Shown here piece by piece: positions 36,611-44,926 of a stretch of 64,000 nucleotides of DNA. Position 1 is the stretch's first letter; every line of letters begins with the position of its first letter. The notes under the pieces are model-generated. The model saw only the letters and a program-made list of their open reading frames with translations, made no database searches and was not told the origin of the DNA. Source of the stretch: Thiocapsa bogorovii (GTDB lineage Bacteria; Pseudomonadota; Gammaproteobacteria; Chromatiales; Chromatiaceae). Position numbers and translations under genes: made by a program. The stretch lies in NCBI RefSeq assembly GCF_021228795.1, contig NZ_CP089309.1, forward strand, positions 5,143,501 through 5,207,500. The letters run 5' to 3'.

Positions 36611-37969
36611 ATGAGCCAGGATGATCCATTCTTTTCCGGTGATGAAGGCGGTCCGACCGTTATCCGCCCGATTCCGGGTGGCAGACGTCACCGCGCGGCT
36701 GCGCCTCCGCCGTTGCCTTCTGCGGGGGCACCGTCTGCTGATTGGCGTGCGGACCTCGGTGCTTCGCTGGCGCAGAACCCACTGGCGGGATGTGCGTCGG
36801 GACTGCTCGCTGCCGCTGCGCAACTGCGCGGTACGGCTGCGCATCCGAACCCCTCGGCATTGCTTGACGGCTTGGTGCGACAAGTCCGCCAATTCGAGAC
36901 CTGCGCCCGCGCCAGGGGAATGACCGACGCCGTGGTGCTGCCCGCGCGTTATGTGCTCTGCGCACTTCTCGACGAGTCGGTGCTCGACACCCCCTGGGGG
37001 AGTGAGAGCGTTTGGGGCGAGCGGGGACTTCTGATCAGCTTTCATAATGAAACCTGGGGCGGTGAGAAGTTTTTCGAGGCGCTGGAGCGGCTGTTGGCCT
37101 ACCCGAGCGGCAATCTGAACCTGCTCGAGCTTCTCTACCTATGCCTCGCGTTGGGCTTTGAGGGTCGATATCGTGTGCGTGACGACGGACGCAATGAACT
37201 GGAACAGGTTCGCGAGCGTCTCTTCCTGGCGATCCGGAGTCAGCGCGGAGAACCCGAGCAGGAACTCTCCCCCCATTGGAGGGGTTTCGGGCAACGCCGC
37301 GACCCGTTGATCCACCAACTTCCGCTTTGGGTGCTTGCGGCGATCTCCGGCATTGCTCTGCTCGGGCTATTCAGTCTGTTTACATTTGCGCTGCACCGTG
37401 CGTCCGATCCCGTGTTCGCAGGCTTGGCGCAGGTTGGTCGAGACATCCCGACACCGGTTGCTCCGCGCGAAGCCGTCCGCCTGGGCGTGGACACTGACGA
37501 GACGACAGCCAGCGGTGTTGCCCCGCCGACATTGCGTATGCTGCTTGCGGAAGACATTGCGACCGACCGGCTCGAGGTCGTCGATCGGCCTCTCGGGCAA
37601 ACGGTGATCTTGCGCGGCGACGGGCTGTTTTTGTCGGGCAGGGTCGACGTGAGGCCCGAGTTCGTGGATCGTCTGAAACGCGTCGGCGAGGCGTTGCTCC
37701 AGTTACCCGGGCAAGTCCTGGTGACCGGACATACCGACAGCGTCCCCATCAGAACGCTCCGTTTCCCGTCCAATCAGGTGCTGTCTCAAGAGCGCGCCGA
37801 CAATGTGCGCACACTCCTTGCGGATGTGATGGGGGATAGTGCACGGCTGGCCGCCGAAGGTAGGGCCGATACGGAACTACGGGTTCCCGCCAACCCAAAG
37901 GATGCGCGCAATCGCCGAGTCGAGATTACCCTGATGCCTGCCGCTTCGCGGCTTAAAGGCGCCGAATAG
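36611..37969 (+). CDS. tssL: T6SS membrane protein TssL fused to OmpA-like domain
   Basis: A 452-residue inner-membrane component. Residues 55-225 are the cytoplasmic DotU-type hook domain (LLDESVLDTPWG, FHNETWGGEKFFEAL, LGFEGRYRV). One membrane helix (237-260) follows, then a periplasmic OmpA-like peptidoglycan-binding domain (about 335-450: VLVTGHTDSVPIR, RADNVRTLL, EGRADTE, NRRVEI). This makes it an evolved TssL that can hold the complex to the cell wall by itself, without a separate TagL. The first 45 residues are Pro/Ala-rich and probably flexible. Confidence 0.95.
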   Translation: MSQDDPFFSGDEGGPTVIRPIPGGRRHRAAAPPPLPSAGAPSADWRADLGASLAQNPLAGCASGLLAAAAQLRGTAAHPNPSALLDGLVRQVRQFETCARARGMTDAVVLPARYVLCALLDESVLDTPWGSESVWGERGLLISFHNETWGGEKFFEALERLLAYPSGNLNLLELLYLCLALGFEGRYRVRDDGRNELEQVRERLFLAIRSQRGEPEQELSPHWRGFGQRRDPLIHQLPLWVLAAISGIALLGLFSLFTFALHRASDPVFAGLAQVGRDIPTPVAPREAVRLGVDTDETTASGVAPPTLRMLLAEDIATDRLEVVDRPLGQTVILRGDGLFLSGRVDVRPEFVDRLKRVGEALLQLPGQVLVTGHTDSVPIRTLRFPSNQVLSQERADNVRTLLADVMGDSARLAAEGRADTELRVPANPKDARNRRVEITLMPAASRLKGAE

Positions 37970-37981
37970 ACAGGCGAGCTG

Positions 37982-40900
37982 ATGAAAAAACTTTTCGCAT
38001 TCATTGGGAAACGTTGGTTTTTGAGTCTGCTCGGGACAATCGCCTTAGCGATATTGGTTTGGTTCGCAGGCGATCTGATCGCCATCGGCGGTCGCACGCC
38101 GATGGCGTCGCCCGTCATGCGTCTTGCGGTGATCGGCTCTTTGTTCGGCGTTTGGGGGCTCTGGCAGATCGGTTCAGCGGTTCGTGCGCGGCTGCGCAAT
38201 CGTCAACTGGTCGATCGTCTGGCCGCATCTCAAGCAAACGAAGCTGATCCCGCCGAAGCGGCTTCGGCCGAAGAGTTGGCGGTGCTCAACGAGCGCTTTC
38301 AAGACGCACTGAGTTTGCTGAAGGGTTCGGAAGTGCGGCATCGGCTGGGAGGGCGATGGGTGTACCAGTTGCCCTGGTATCTCATCATCGGGCCGCCGGG
38401 CTGTGGTAAGACCACGGCGCTATCGAACTCCGGCCTGCGGTTTCCGCTGGCGGAGAAGGTCGGAAAGGATCCTATTCAAGGCGTCGGCGGCACCCGGAAC
38501 TGCGATTGGTGGTTTGCCGAGGACGCGGTGCTGCTGGATACCGCCGGTCGTTATACCACCCAGGATAGCTATGAGCAGGTCGATAGCGCCGCCTGGCAAG
38601 GCTTTCTGGGGATGTTGAAAAAGCATCGCCCGCGGCGCCCCATCAACGGCGTGCTGGTTGCGGTCAGTCTGGCTGACCTGTTGCAGCAGTCTCCGACCGA
38701 GCGGGCCGCGCACGCGGTCGCTATCAAAAAGCGCCTGCAAGAGCTGTATACAAGTTTCAAGATCCGTTTTCCGGTGTATGTGCTCTTCATGAAGGCCGAT
38801 CTTGTAGCCGGTTTCATGGAGTACTTCGCCGACCTCGGCAAGGAGGCCCGAGAGCAGGTTTGGGGGGCGACCTTCGCTCTTGACGACGAAGGCATCGGTC
38901 CGGCGCCGGTTGATGGGTTAAGGGAGGAATACAAGGGACTGGTCGACCGCCTGGCCCAGCGTCGGCTCGCTCGTTTGCAGGACGAGCGTGATCCGCGCAA
39001 GCGCAGCTTGATCTTCGCCTTCCCGGAGCAGTTTGCAGCGCTCGAAGACCTACTCGACGAGTTCGTACGCGATATCTTCACCCCCAGCCGTTACGAGGTT
39101 CGTCCGTTGCTACGGGGCGTCTACTTCACCAGCGGCACCCAGACCGGAACACCGATCGACCGCGTCCTTGCCGGTATCGCGGCAAATTTCGGTCTGGCGA
39201 GGCAGGGACAGCAAGCCTTCGAAGGGACCGGGCGCGGCTATTTTCTGGCGCGGCTGTTTCGTGATCTGGTGTTTCCGGAGGCTGGGCTGGCCGGGCTCAA
39301 TCCGCGCCTCGAGCGGCGTCGACGTTGGCTGCGCAACGGTGCCTATGCAGGGGCTATCGGCTTAGCGCTAGTCGCCGCCGCGGCATGGACCACCAGCTAC
39401 AGCCGGAATCAGGCCTACACCGAGGAGGTCGACGCCGCACTGGTCGAGATCGATGCGCAGATCGACGCCCTTTCGTTGACCGAACGCGACCCGGTCGCAT
39501 TGTTGCCCCTCCTTGATGCCGCGCGCCATGTGCCCGGTGGTTACGCCGATCGCGACCGCAGTGTGCCCTTGTTGTCGGGGCTGGGACTCTATCAGGGAAA
39601 CAAGCTCGGTCCCGAGGCCGAACGTGCCTACCAGCGGGTATTACTGAAGGCCTTGCTGCCGCCTGTCATGCTGCGTCTGGAAGACCAGGTGCGTGAGGCC
39701 GGCGGGGACCCCGAGTTCCTTTACGACGTGCTGCGAGTGTACCTGATGCTCGACAGCCCGGAACACTATGACGCCGAGACGGTGCAATACTGGGTCAGCC
39801 GCGATTGGGATCGCAACCTGCCAAGGACGACAACAACAGAGGAGCGCGAATCGCTGAAGGATCATCTGCAGGCGCTACTAGAACGGCGCCCCGTGCCACT
39901 GCCGCTTGAGCTCGATGCCGGGTTGGTCGCTCAGTCCCGCGACATTCTTAATCGCGCGCCGCTCGCCGAGCGCGTTTACGAGCGGCTCAAGAGTGATGGC
40001 CTCGGCGTCGCGTTTTCGGATTTCTCCATCAGTGACGCAGCCGGCGACTATGCCAAATTGGTCTTCGAGCGACGCAGTGGGCGCCCGCTTAATGAGGGCA
40101 TACCCGCGCTCTACACCTACGACGGTTACCATCAGGGTTTCGCGGACCAAAGCCAGCGACTGATTGACGCGACTGCCGAGGAGACCTGGATCCTGGGTTC
40201 GCAAGCGCGGTTGCAGCCGGGTTCCGAACAGGCACGCCGCCTGGTCGACGATGTTCGGCTCTTGTACATGCGTGACTACGTGGATGCCTGGACTGACCTG
40301 CTGCAAGACATCGACATCGTGCCGCCGCGCGACATTCACCACGCGGCCGAGATCGCGCGAATCCTTGCCGATCCGGAGCAATCCCCGCTCCGGCGCTTGC
40401 TGACTGCAGCCGCGATGCAAACCGAGCTGGATCGGAGGCTTGATGAGCCACGGGCAGTAGATGACGAAAACGCTGCGGCGTCCCCCGGCTTCCTCGCCCG
40501 CGTCGATCGTTACTTCGGTGACGGCGAGAAGGCAGATGCGTTGATCGCGGACGACGAGGCGCCCGAGTCCTACGTCACACGCCGCTTCAGTTGGTTGCAT
40601 GACCTGGTGCTGGCGCCGGAGGGGCAGGCTGTTCCGATCGACAAGGCGCTCGGGCTTCTAGACCAGATGCATCTGCAGCTCAAATCGGTTGGTGCGGCGG
40701 CGAGCTCCGGGCGCGGCGTGCTCGCCGCCGGCGAGAGTGCCGAGATTGCGGATGTGAAGCGCGTCGCGGCCGAGATGCCCGAACCCGTCTCGCGCGTAAT
40801 GGCAACCTTGGCGCAAGACAGCTCCGACATCGTCTCGGGCGGCATGCGTTCCCAACTGAATCGGATCTGGACGGCGGAGGTCTTGCCGTTTTGTCGTGAA

Positions 40901-41542
40901 GCGATCCATGACCGGTATCCGTTCGATCGGGGCAGCTCGCGCGAGACCACTCTGCACGACTTTGGCCGGCTGTTTGCACCTGACGGACTGTTTGACCTGT
41001 TCTTCAAGGAGAATCTGAGCCAACTGGCGGATACCTCCGGTGCGCGCTGGCGTTGGCTCGGGAGTGGAATCGGCATCTCCGACGAGGTGCTGGCGCAGTT
41101 CCAGCGTGCTGCCGTGATTCGAGAGGCGTTTTTTCTAGCCGGCGCCAAGCTGCCGGCCGTGGAGTTCGAGCTCGAACCGGTCTCGTTGGATGCTCGGGCG
41201 CAGCAACTGATTCTCGATATCGGCGGACAGATCGTCGACTATCGGCAGGGACCGCCGACGCCGCATCAGCTGAAATGGCCGTCTCCGCTCGCACCGGGGC
41301 GCGTCCGCTTGGTCTTCGTTGATGGTGCAGGTGGACGGCCAAGTGTGACCTATTCCGGCCCCTGGGCCTGGTTTCGGCTGTTGGACTCTTCAAACATGCG
41401 TTCCACGAGTCAGCAAGAGCTGTTCCGGGTCGGGTTTTCCCTTGCCGGCTTCAGTGCCCAGTTCGACCTGCGTGCGGTGAGTGTTCGCAACCCGTTCAAG
41501 TTGAGCGAGCTCAGGGGGTTCCGATGTCCGGACCGCTTATAG
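37982..41542 (+). CDS. tssM: T6SS membrane protein TssM (IcmF)
   Basis: An 1186-residue protein with two N-terminal membrane helices (about 12-62), a cytoplasmic GTPase-like domain with Walker A GPPGCGKTT (137-145) and VLLDTAGRYTTQD, a third helix near residue 455, then the large periplasmic region that contacts TssJ. The ATP-binding motif is intact, which suggests active nucleotide hydrolysis. Its last 19 bp overlap tagF, implying coupled translation. Confidence 0.96.
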   Translation: MKKLFAFIGKRWFLSLLGTIALAILVWFAGDLIAIGGRTPMASPVMRLAVIGSLFGVWGLWQIGSAVRARLRNRQLVDRLAASQANEADPAEAASAEELAVLNERFQDALSLLKGSEVRHRLGGRWVYQLPWYLIIGPPGCGKTTALSNSGLRFPLAEKVGKDPIQGVGGTRNCDWWFAEDAVLLDTAGRYTTQDSYEQVDSAAWQGFLGMLKKHRPRRPINGVLVAVSLADLLQQSPTERAAHAVAIKKRLQELYTSFKIRFPVYVLFMKADLVAGFMEYFADLGKEAREQVWGATFALDDEGIGPAPVDGLREEYKGLVDRLAQRRLARLQDERDPRKRSLIFAFPEQFAALEDLLDEFVRDIFTPSRYEVRPLLRGVYFTSGTQTGTPIDRVLAGIAANFGLARQGQQAFEGTGRGYFLARLFRDLVFPEAGLAGLNPRLERRRRWLRNGAYAGAIGLALVAAAAWTTSYSRNQAYTEEVDAALVEIDAQIDALSLTERDPVALLPLLDAARHVPGGYADRDRSVPLLSGLGLYQGNKLGPEAERAYQRVLLKALLPPVMLRLEDQVREAGGDPEFLYDVLRVYLMLDSPEHYDAETVQYWVSRDWDRNLPRTTTTEERESLKDHLQALLERRPVPLPLELDAGLVAQSRDILNRAPLAERVYERLKSDGLGVAFSDFSISDAAGDYAKLVFERRSGRPLNEGIPALYTYDGYHQGFADQSQRLIDATAEETWILGSQARLQPGSEQARRLVDDVRLLYMRDYVDAWTDLLQDIDIVPPRDIHHAAEIARILADPEQSPLRRLLTAAAMQTELDRRLDEPRAVDDENAAASPGFLARVDRYFGDGEKADALIADDEAPESYVTRRFSWLHDLVLAPEGQAVPIDKALGLLDQMHLQLKSVGAAASSGRGVLAAGESAEIADVKRVAAEMPEPVSRVMATLAQDSSDIVSGGMRSQLNRIWTAEVLPFCREAIHDRYPFDRGSSRETTLHDFGRLFAPDGLFDLFFKENLSQLADTSGARWRWLGSGIGISDEVLAQFQRAAVIREAFFLAGAKLPAVEFELEPVSLDARAQQLILDIGGQIVDYRQGPPTPHQLKWPSPLAPGRVRLVFVDGAGGRPSVTYSGPWAWFRLLDSSNMRSTSQQELFRVGFSLAGFSAQFDLRAVSVRNPFKLSELRGFRCPDRL

Positions 41543-42297
41543 CCACAACGAGTGCCGGTGCTTCGGGTCTGTTCGGCAAGTTGCCGGGGCAGGGTGATTT
41601 CCTAAGCCGACGCCTCCCGACTGAATTCTTACAGGTTTGGGACTCCTGGTTACAGACGTCGCTTTCCGAGAGTCGGACCGCGCTTGGCGGCGGCTGGCTC
41701 GACGCCTATCTCACAAGCCCGATCTGGCGTTTCGTGCTCACGCCAGGAATCGCTGGCCAAGCCGCGTGGGCGGGCTTGATGATGCCAAGCGTCGATCGGG
41801 TCGGGCGGTACTTTCCGCTCACGGTCGCTTGTCCGTTGCCTGTGGGCGTGAATCCATTCTTGGCAGTGTCCTCCGCCACGGGTTGGTTCGATGCTGCACA
41901 AGCGCTGATGCTCGACGCCCTTGAAGGGGTGCTGAGCCTTGATGAGATGGATGCACGCTTGAGAGAACTTGCGCCTGCGCAGATTCCGTTCTCCAGGCTC
42001 TCCGACCCCGATCTACCCGATGTCTGCGAGACGCTCGGATGGCGTCTTGGGCTGCCCAATCCGCTGTGCGTGCCGGACGTGATGCCCGGCCTGTTGCACC
42101 GTGCCTTGATTGACGTGTTTTTTGCTTACAGCCTCTGGTGGTCGGAAGGCTCCGAGCGGGTCTCGCCGTCATTGCTGGTTTGTCAGGGCTTGCCCCCCGA
42201 TCCGGCATTCACAACCCTCTACACGGGCGACTGGTCCGCCGGTCGGTGGTGGAACCTCGAAGAGACGTCCGAGCAGCATCGGAGTGAAGCCGTATGA
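41524..42297 (+). CDS. tagF: T6SS regulator TagF (ImpM)
   Basis: A 257-residue TagF-domain protein (GLFGKLPGQGDFLSRRLP, WAGLMMPSVDRVGRYFPLTV, YSLWWSEGSERVSPSLLVC). In Pseudomonas and Agrobacterium TagF represses secretion post-translationally by binding Fha and counters the PpkA arm. In some species TagF is fused to the PppA phosphatase; here the two are separate but overlap by 4 bp, consistent with a joint role. Confidence 0.94.
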   Translation: MSGPLIATTSAGASGLFGKLPGQGDFLSRRLPTEFLQVWDSWLQTSLSESRTALGGGWLDAYLTSPIWRFVLTPGIAGQAAWAGLMMPSVDRVGRYFPLTVACPLPVGVNPFLAVSSATGWFDAAQALMLDALEGVLSLDEMDARLRELAPAQIPFSRLSDPDLPDVCETLGWRLGLPNPLCVPDVMPGLLHRALIDVFFAYSLWWSEGSERVSPSLLVCQGLPPDPAFTTLYTGDWSAGRWWNLEETSEQHRSEAV

Positions 42298-43031
42298 CGT
42301 CCGCGACGCAGAACATGCGCTGGGTTTCAGCCGGTGCGACACACCCGGGAGTCCGGAGAAGCATGAATCAGGATGCCTTTCTCGATCGACCCGACATCGG
42401 TCTTTGGGCAGTCGCGGACGGCATGGGTGGTCACGCCTCCGGCGAGCGGGCAAGCAAACTGGTCGTCGAGGCGCTCGCTCAGCTGCCGGTGCCGGAACTG
42501 TTGGGACGCTCGGTTCGGCACGCCGAGTGTCTCATCGCGGAGGCCAACCGGCGTCTGATCGACGAGGCCAATGCGAGTGGCGACGAAATCATCGGCACCA
42601 CGGTGGTCGTCCTGTTGGCGATGGGAGGTGCTTGCGCGCTGTTGTGGGTTGGGGACAGCAGGATATATCGCCTGCGGGACGATCGATTAGAGCAACTGAC
42701 CCGAGATCATACGGAGGTTCAGCAGTGGGTTTCCGAAGGCAAGCTCTCCGCCGAGCAGGCCGAGTCGCATCCCTATGCCGGTGTGTTGTCGCGCGCGGTA
42801 GGCGCCGAAGACGAGATCCAGGTCGACTCCGTACTCGAGCCATTGATGGGAGGCGACCGTTATCTGCTTTGCAGTGACGGGTTGACGAAGGAGCTGACGC
42901 TTGAACGGATTGAGCAATTGCTCGGCTCCGGAGAGCCCCCGGAGGTCGTACAGGCTCTGGTTCAGAACGCGTGTGCGGCGGGCGGACGGGATAACGTGAC
43001 TGCGGTGGTGGTCGATTTTCTGAATCGCTAG
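42294..43031 (+). CDS. pppA: PP2C-type Ser/Thr phosphatase PppA
   Basis: A 245-residue PP2C phosphatase: AGATHPGVRRSMNQDAF, the metal-binding ADGMGGHASGE, WVGDSRIYRLRD, LLCSDGLTKEL and GGRDNVTAVVV are all present, so it should be active. In the T6SS circuit PppA removes the phosphate placed by PpkA on Fha and resets the apparatus. The ATG overlaps the tagF stop (ATGA). Last gene of the core operon. Confidence 0.95.
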   Translation: MTSATQNMRWVSAGATHPGVRRSMNQDAFLDRPDIGLWAVADGMGGHASGERASKLVVEALAQLPVPELLGRSVRHAECLIAEANRRLIDEANASGDEIIGTTVVVLLAMGGACALLWVGDSRIYRLRDDRLEQLTRDHTEVQQWVSEGKLSAEQAESHPYAGVLSRAVGAEDEIQVDSVLEPLMGGDRYLLCSDGLTKELTLERIEQLLGSGEPPEVVQALVQNACAAGGRDNVTAVVVDFLNR

Positions 43032-43123
43032 CCCGGCACGACACTTCAGTCCCGATATCCGACGCCCGGATGCGATCTGCATACAGCGTCAACACGACAC
43101 AAGAGAAAATTTTCATTACCACA

Positions 43124-43151
43124 TTGACGGGGACGATTGATGTGGTATTTT
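43124..43151 (+). promoter_or_regulatory. Candidate promoter of the short autotransporter gene
   Basis: TTGACG at 43124-43129 and TATTTT at 43146-43151 with a 16-bp spacer, in a locally AT-rich stretch after pppA. It would give a leader of about 83 nt and separate expression of the barrel gene from the T6SS operon. Confidence 0.4.
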
Positions 43152-43240
43152 CGGATTCACTTTGTGGATGGTCCGCCAGGTTGGTTTTCTTGCTACACGA
43201 TATTCCATACTTAAGGCAATGATTATTGGAGTGGTTCGCT

Positions 43241-44722
43241 ATGGTGACATCGCGTGAGTGTGCGGATTTGACGAAGGACGGGCCTTTTTCCGAAAAGCCT
43301 TTTAATGCAAGGGTTATAGCCCAAGCCGTAGGCGTATCTGCATTCTGTCTACTTCCCTTTCAGGTCATCGCTCAGACTCTGCCGGGCCCTGAACCAATAC
43401 CCGATCCAGAACCATCGCAGGATCCGTTTGCGGGTTACAGCGATGCCTTATCGCAGACAACCATAAACGGCCAGATCACGGGCGCCGCACTGGTCACGAC
43501 CTGCGCGACGGGTCTAAACGGTAGCGAAGGCGCCGCAAACAATCAGCGTTTCCAGCTCGACTGTGGTCGCATCATCTTGGGCGCGAATACGGATGAGAGC
43601 GGCTCGGTACAGGCGTTGAACGATTTGCCGGCCGAACAGATCAACGCGCAGAACTCCGTTGCAGTTAGGTCAGCAAATCTAGGCGTTTCGATCATCCAGA
43701 GCCGGCTCGCGAAACTCCGGCTCACCGGGCAACCAGCGGCCGACCCATCGACGCTGATCGCGGACTACCCCTTCGGGCAGTCAGTCACGGGCGGTGCCGC
43801 GGGCGGCGACCTGACGACGGGCCGTCTCGGCAGTTTCCTCAACGCCCGCTACATTACCGGGAACGCGGATTCAACGGAGTATCAGCCGGGCTATGATTTT
43901 GACGGCTGGTCGATTCTGGGTGGTGCCGACTACCGTTTCGACGACAATCTGATCGGGGGTGTTGCGGTCCGTTATGCCGATGGCAAATCGGACTACGACA
44001 GCAACCGCGGCGACCTTGAGGGTGACAGCTGGGGCTTGTCACTATACGGCTCCTACAGTATGGACAACGGCCTGTTCTTCGATGGCCTGATCGGCTATGC
44101 CCAAAGCGATTACACGATGAAGCGCCGGATCAACTACACCACCGGCGAATTCGAGGCAGGCGGCACGACCGTCGACGCCGCCTCCGCGTCACAGGTGGCT
44201 ACATCCGACCCCAACGCGGACGTCTGGAACGTCAACGTCGGTGCCGGCTACACCTTCTACCGGGATGCATGGTCAGTTACGCCCTCGCTGCGACTCAATT
44301 ACCTTCAGAACGCCGTCGACGGCTACAGCGAGACGATGTCTGATCCGCTGGGAGTCGGCGGCAGCATGGCGTTGGCCATCGACTCCCAGACCTTCGAGTC
44401 GTTTACATCCGACTTGGGCGTTCAGGTCTCACGAGCCATCAGCTCCGGTTCCGGAGTCTGGATTCCACAACTGCGGATCGGATGGGTGCACGAATTCGAG
44501 AATGGACAAGAACAGGTGGGTGCCCGCTTTGTCAACGACATCAACAATCAGCCGCTGTTCGTTTTGACCCAGACGCCCGACCGCGACTATGCGGATCTGA
44601 GTGTCGGCATCTCGGCCCAGTTCGCGGGCGGACGCTCGGCGTTTGTCTCTTACAACACCCTGCTCGGCTATGAGGACGTCACATACAACGCCATCAACGC
44701 CGGCGTGCGTCTTGAGTTCTAA
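43241..44722 (+). CDS. Autotransporter-barrel outer-membrane protein without long passenger
   Basis: A 493-residue protein. A long signal sequence (VIAQAVGVSAFCLLPFQVIAQ) is followed by a Pro/Asp/Glu-rich stretch and about 120 residues of small soluble domain, then an autotransporter-type barrel from about residue 200 (GGADYRFDDNLIGGVAVRYA, DSWGLSLYGSYSMDNGLFFDG, RDYADLSVGISAQFAGG) ending in NAGVRLEF with the C-terminal Phe used for outer-membrane assembly. The ATG at 43241 has GGAG nine nt upstream. It is a paralogue in style of the 23.3-kb autotransporter but without Ig repeats. It interrupts the T6SS gene order between pppA and vgrG. Confidence 0.82.
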   Translation: MVTSRECADLTKDGPFSEKPFNARVIAQAVGVSAFCLLPFQVIAQTLPGPEPIPDPEPSQDPFAGYSDALSQTTINGQITGAALVTTCATGLNGSEGAANNQRFQLDCGRIILGANTDESGSVQALNDLPAEQINAQNSVAVRSANLGVSIIQSRLAKLRLTGQPAADPSTLIADYPFGQSVTGGAAGGDLTTGRLGSFLNARYITGNADSTEYQPGYDFDGWSILGGADYRFDDNLIGGVAVRYADGKSDYDSNRGDLEGDSWGLSLYGSYSMDNGLFFDGLIGYAQSDYTMKRRINYTTGEFEAGGTTVDAASASQVATSDPNADVWNVNVGAGYTFYRDAWSVTPSLRLNYLQNAVDGYSETMSDPLGVGGSMALAIDSQTFESFTSDLGVQVSRAISSGSGVWIPQLRIGWVHEFENGQEQVGARFVNDINNQPLFVLTQTPDRDYADLSVGISAQFAGGRSAFVSYNTLLGYEDVTYNAINAGVRLEF

Positions 44723-44926
44723 AGACTACTCGCTGCGGTGTAACCCGGGCGCAGCGTCCTGCCACGGATGGCCCTCCGCCTACGCCGATGGTGCTGGATC
44801 GTAATAGGCACCGTCCGCTGGAGGCAGCCAAGTCCGGTGAAAAGGGGGGGATAAATTCCGCCGAGATTTAGCCAATGAGATTCAGTCTGCTATATTTGGT
44901 CGAAGCGTGTTGAATAGGTAGCCCAC

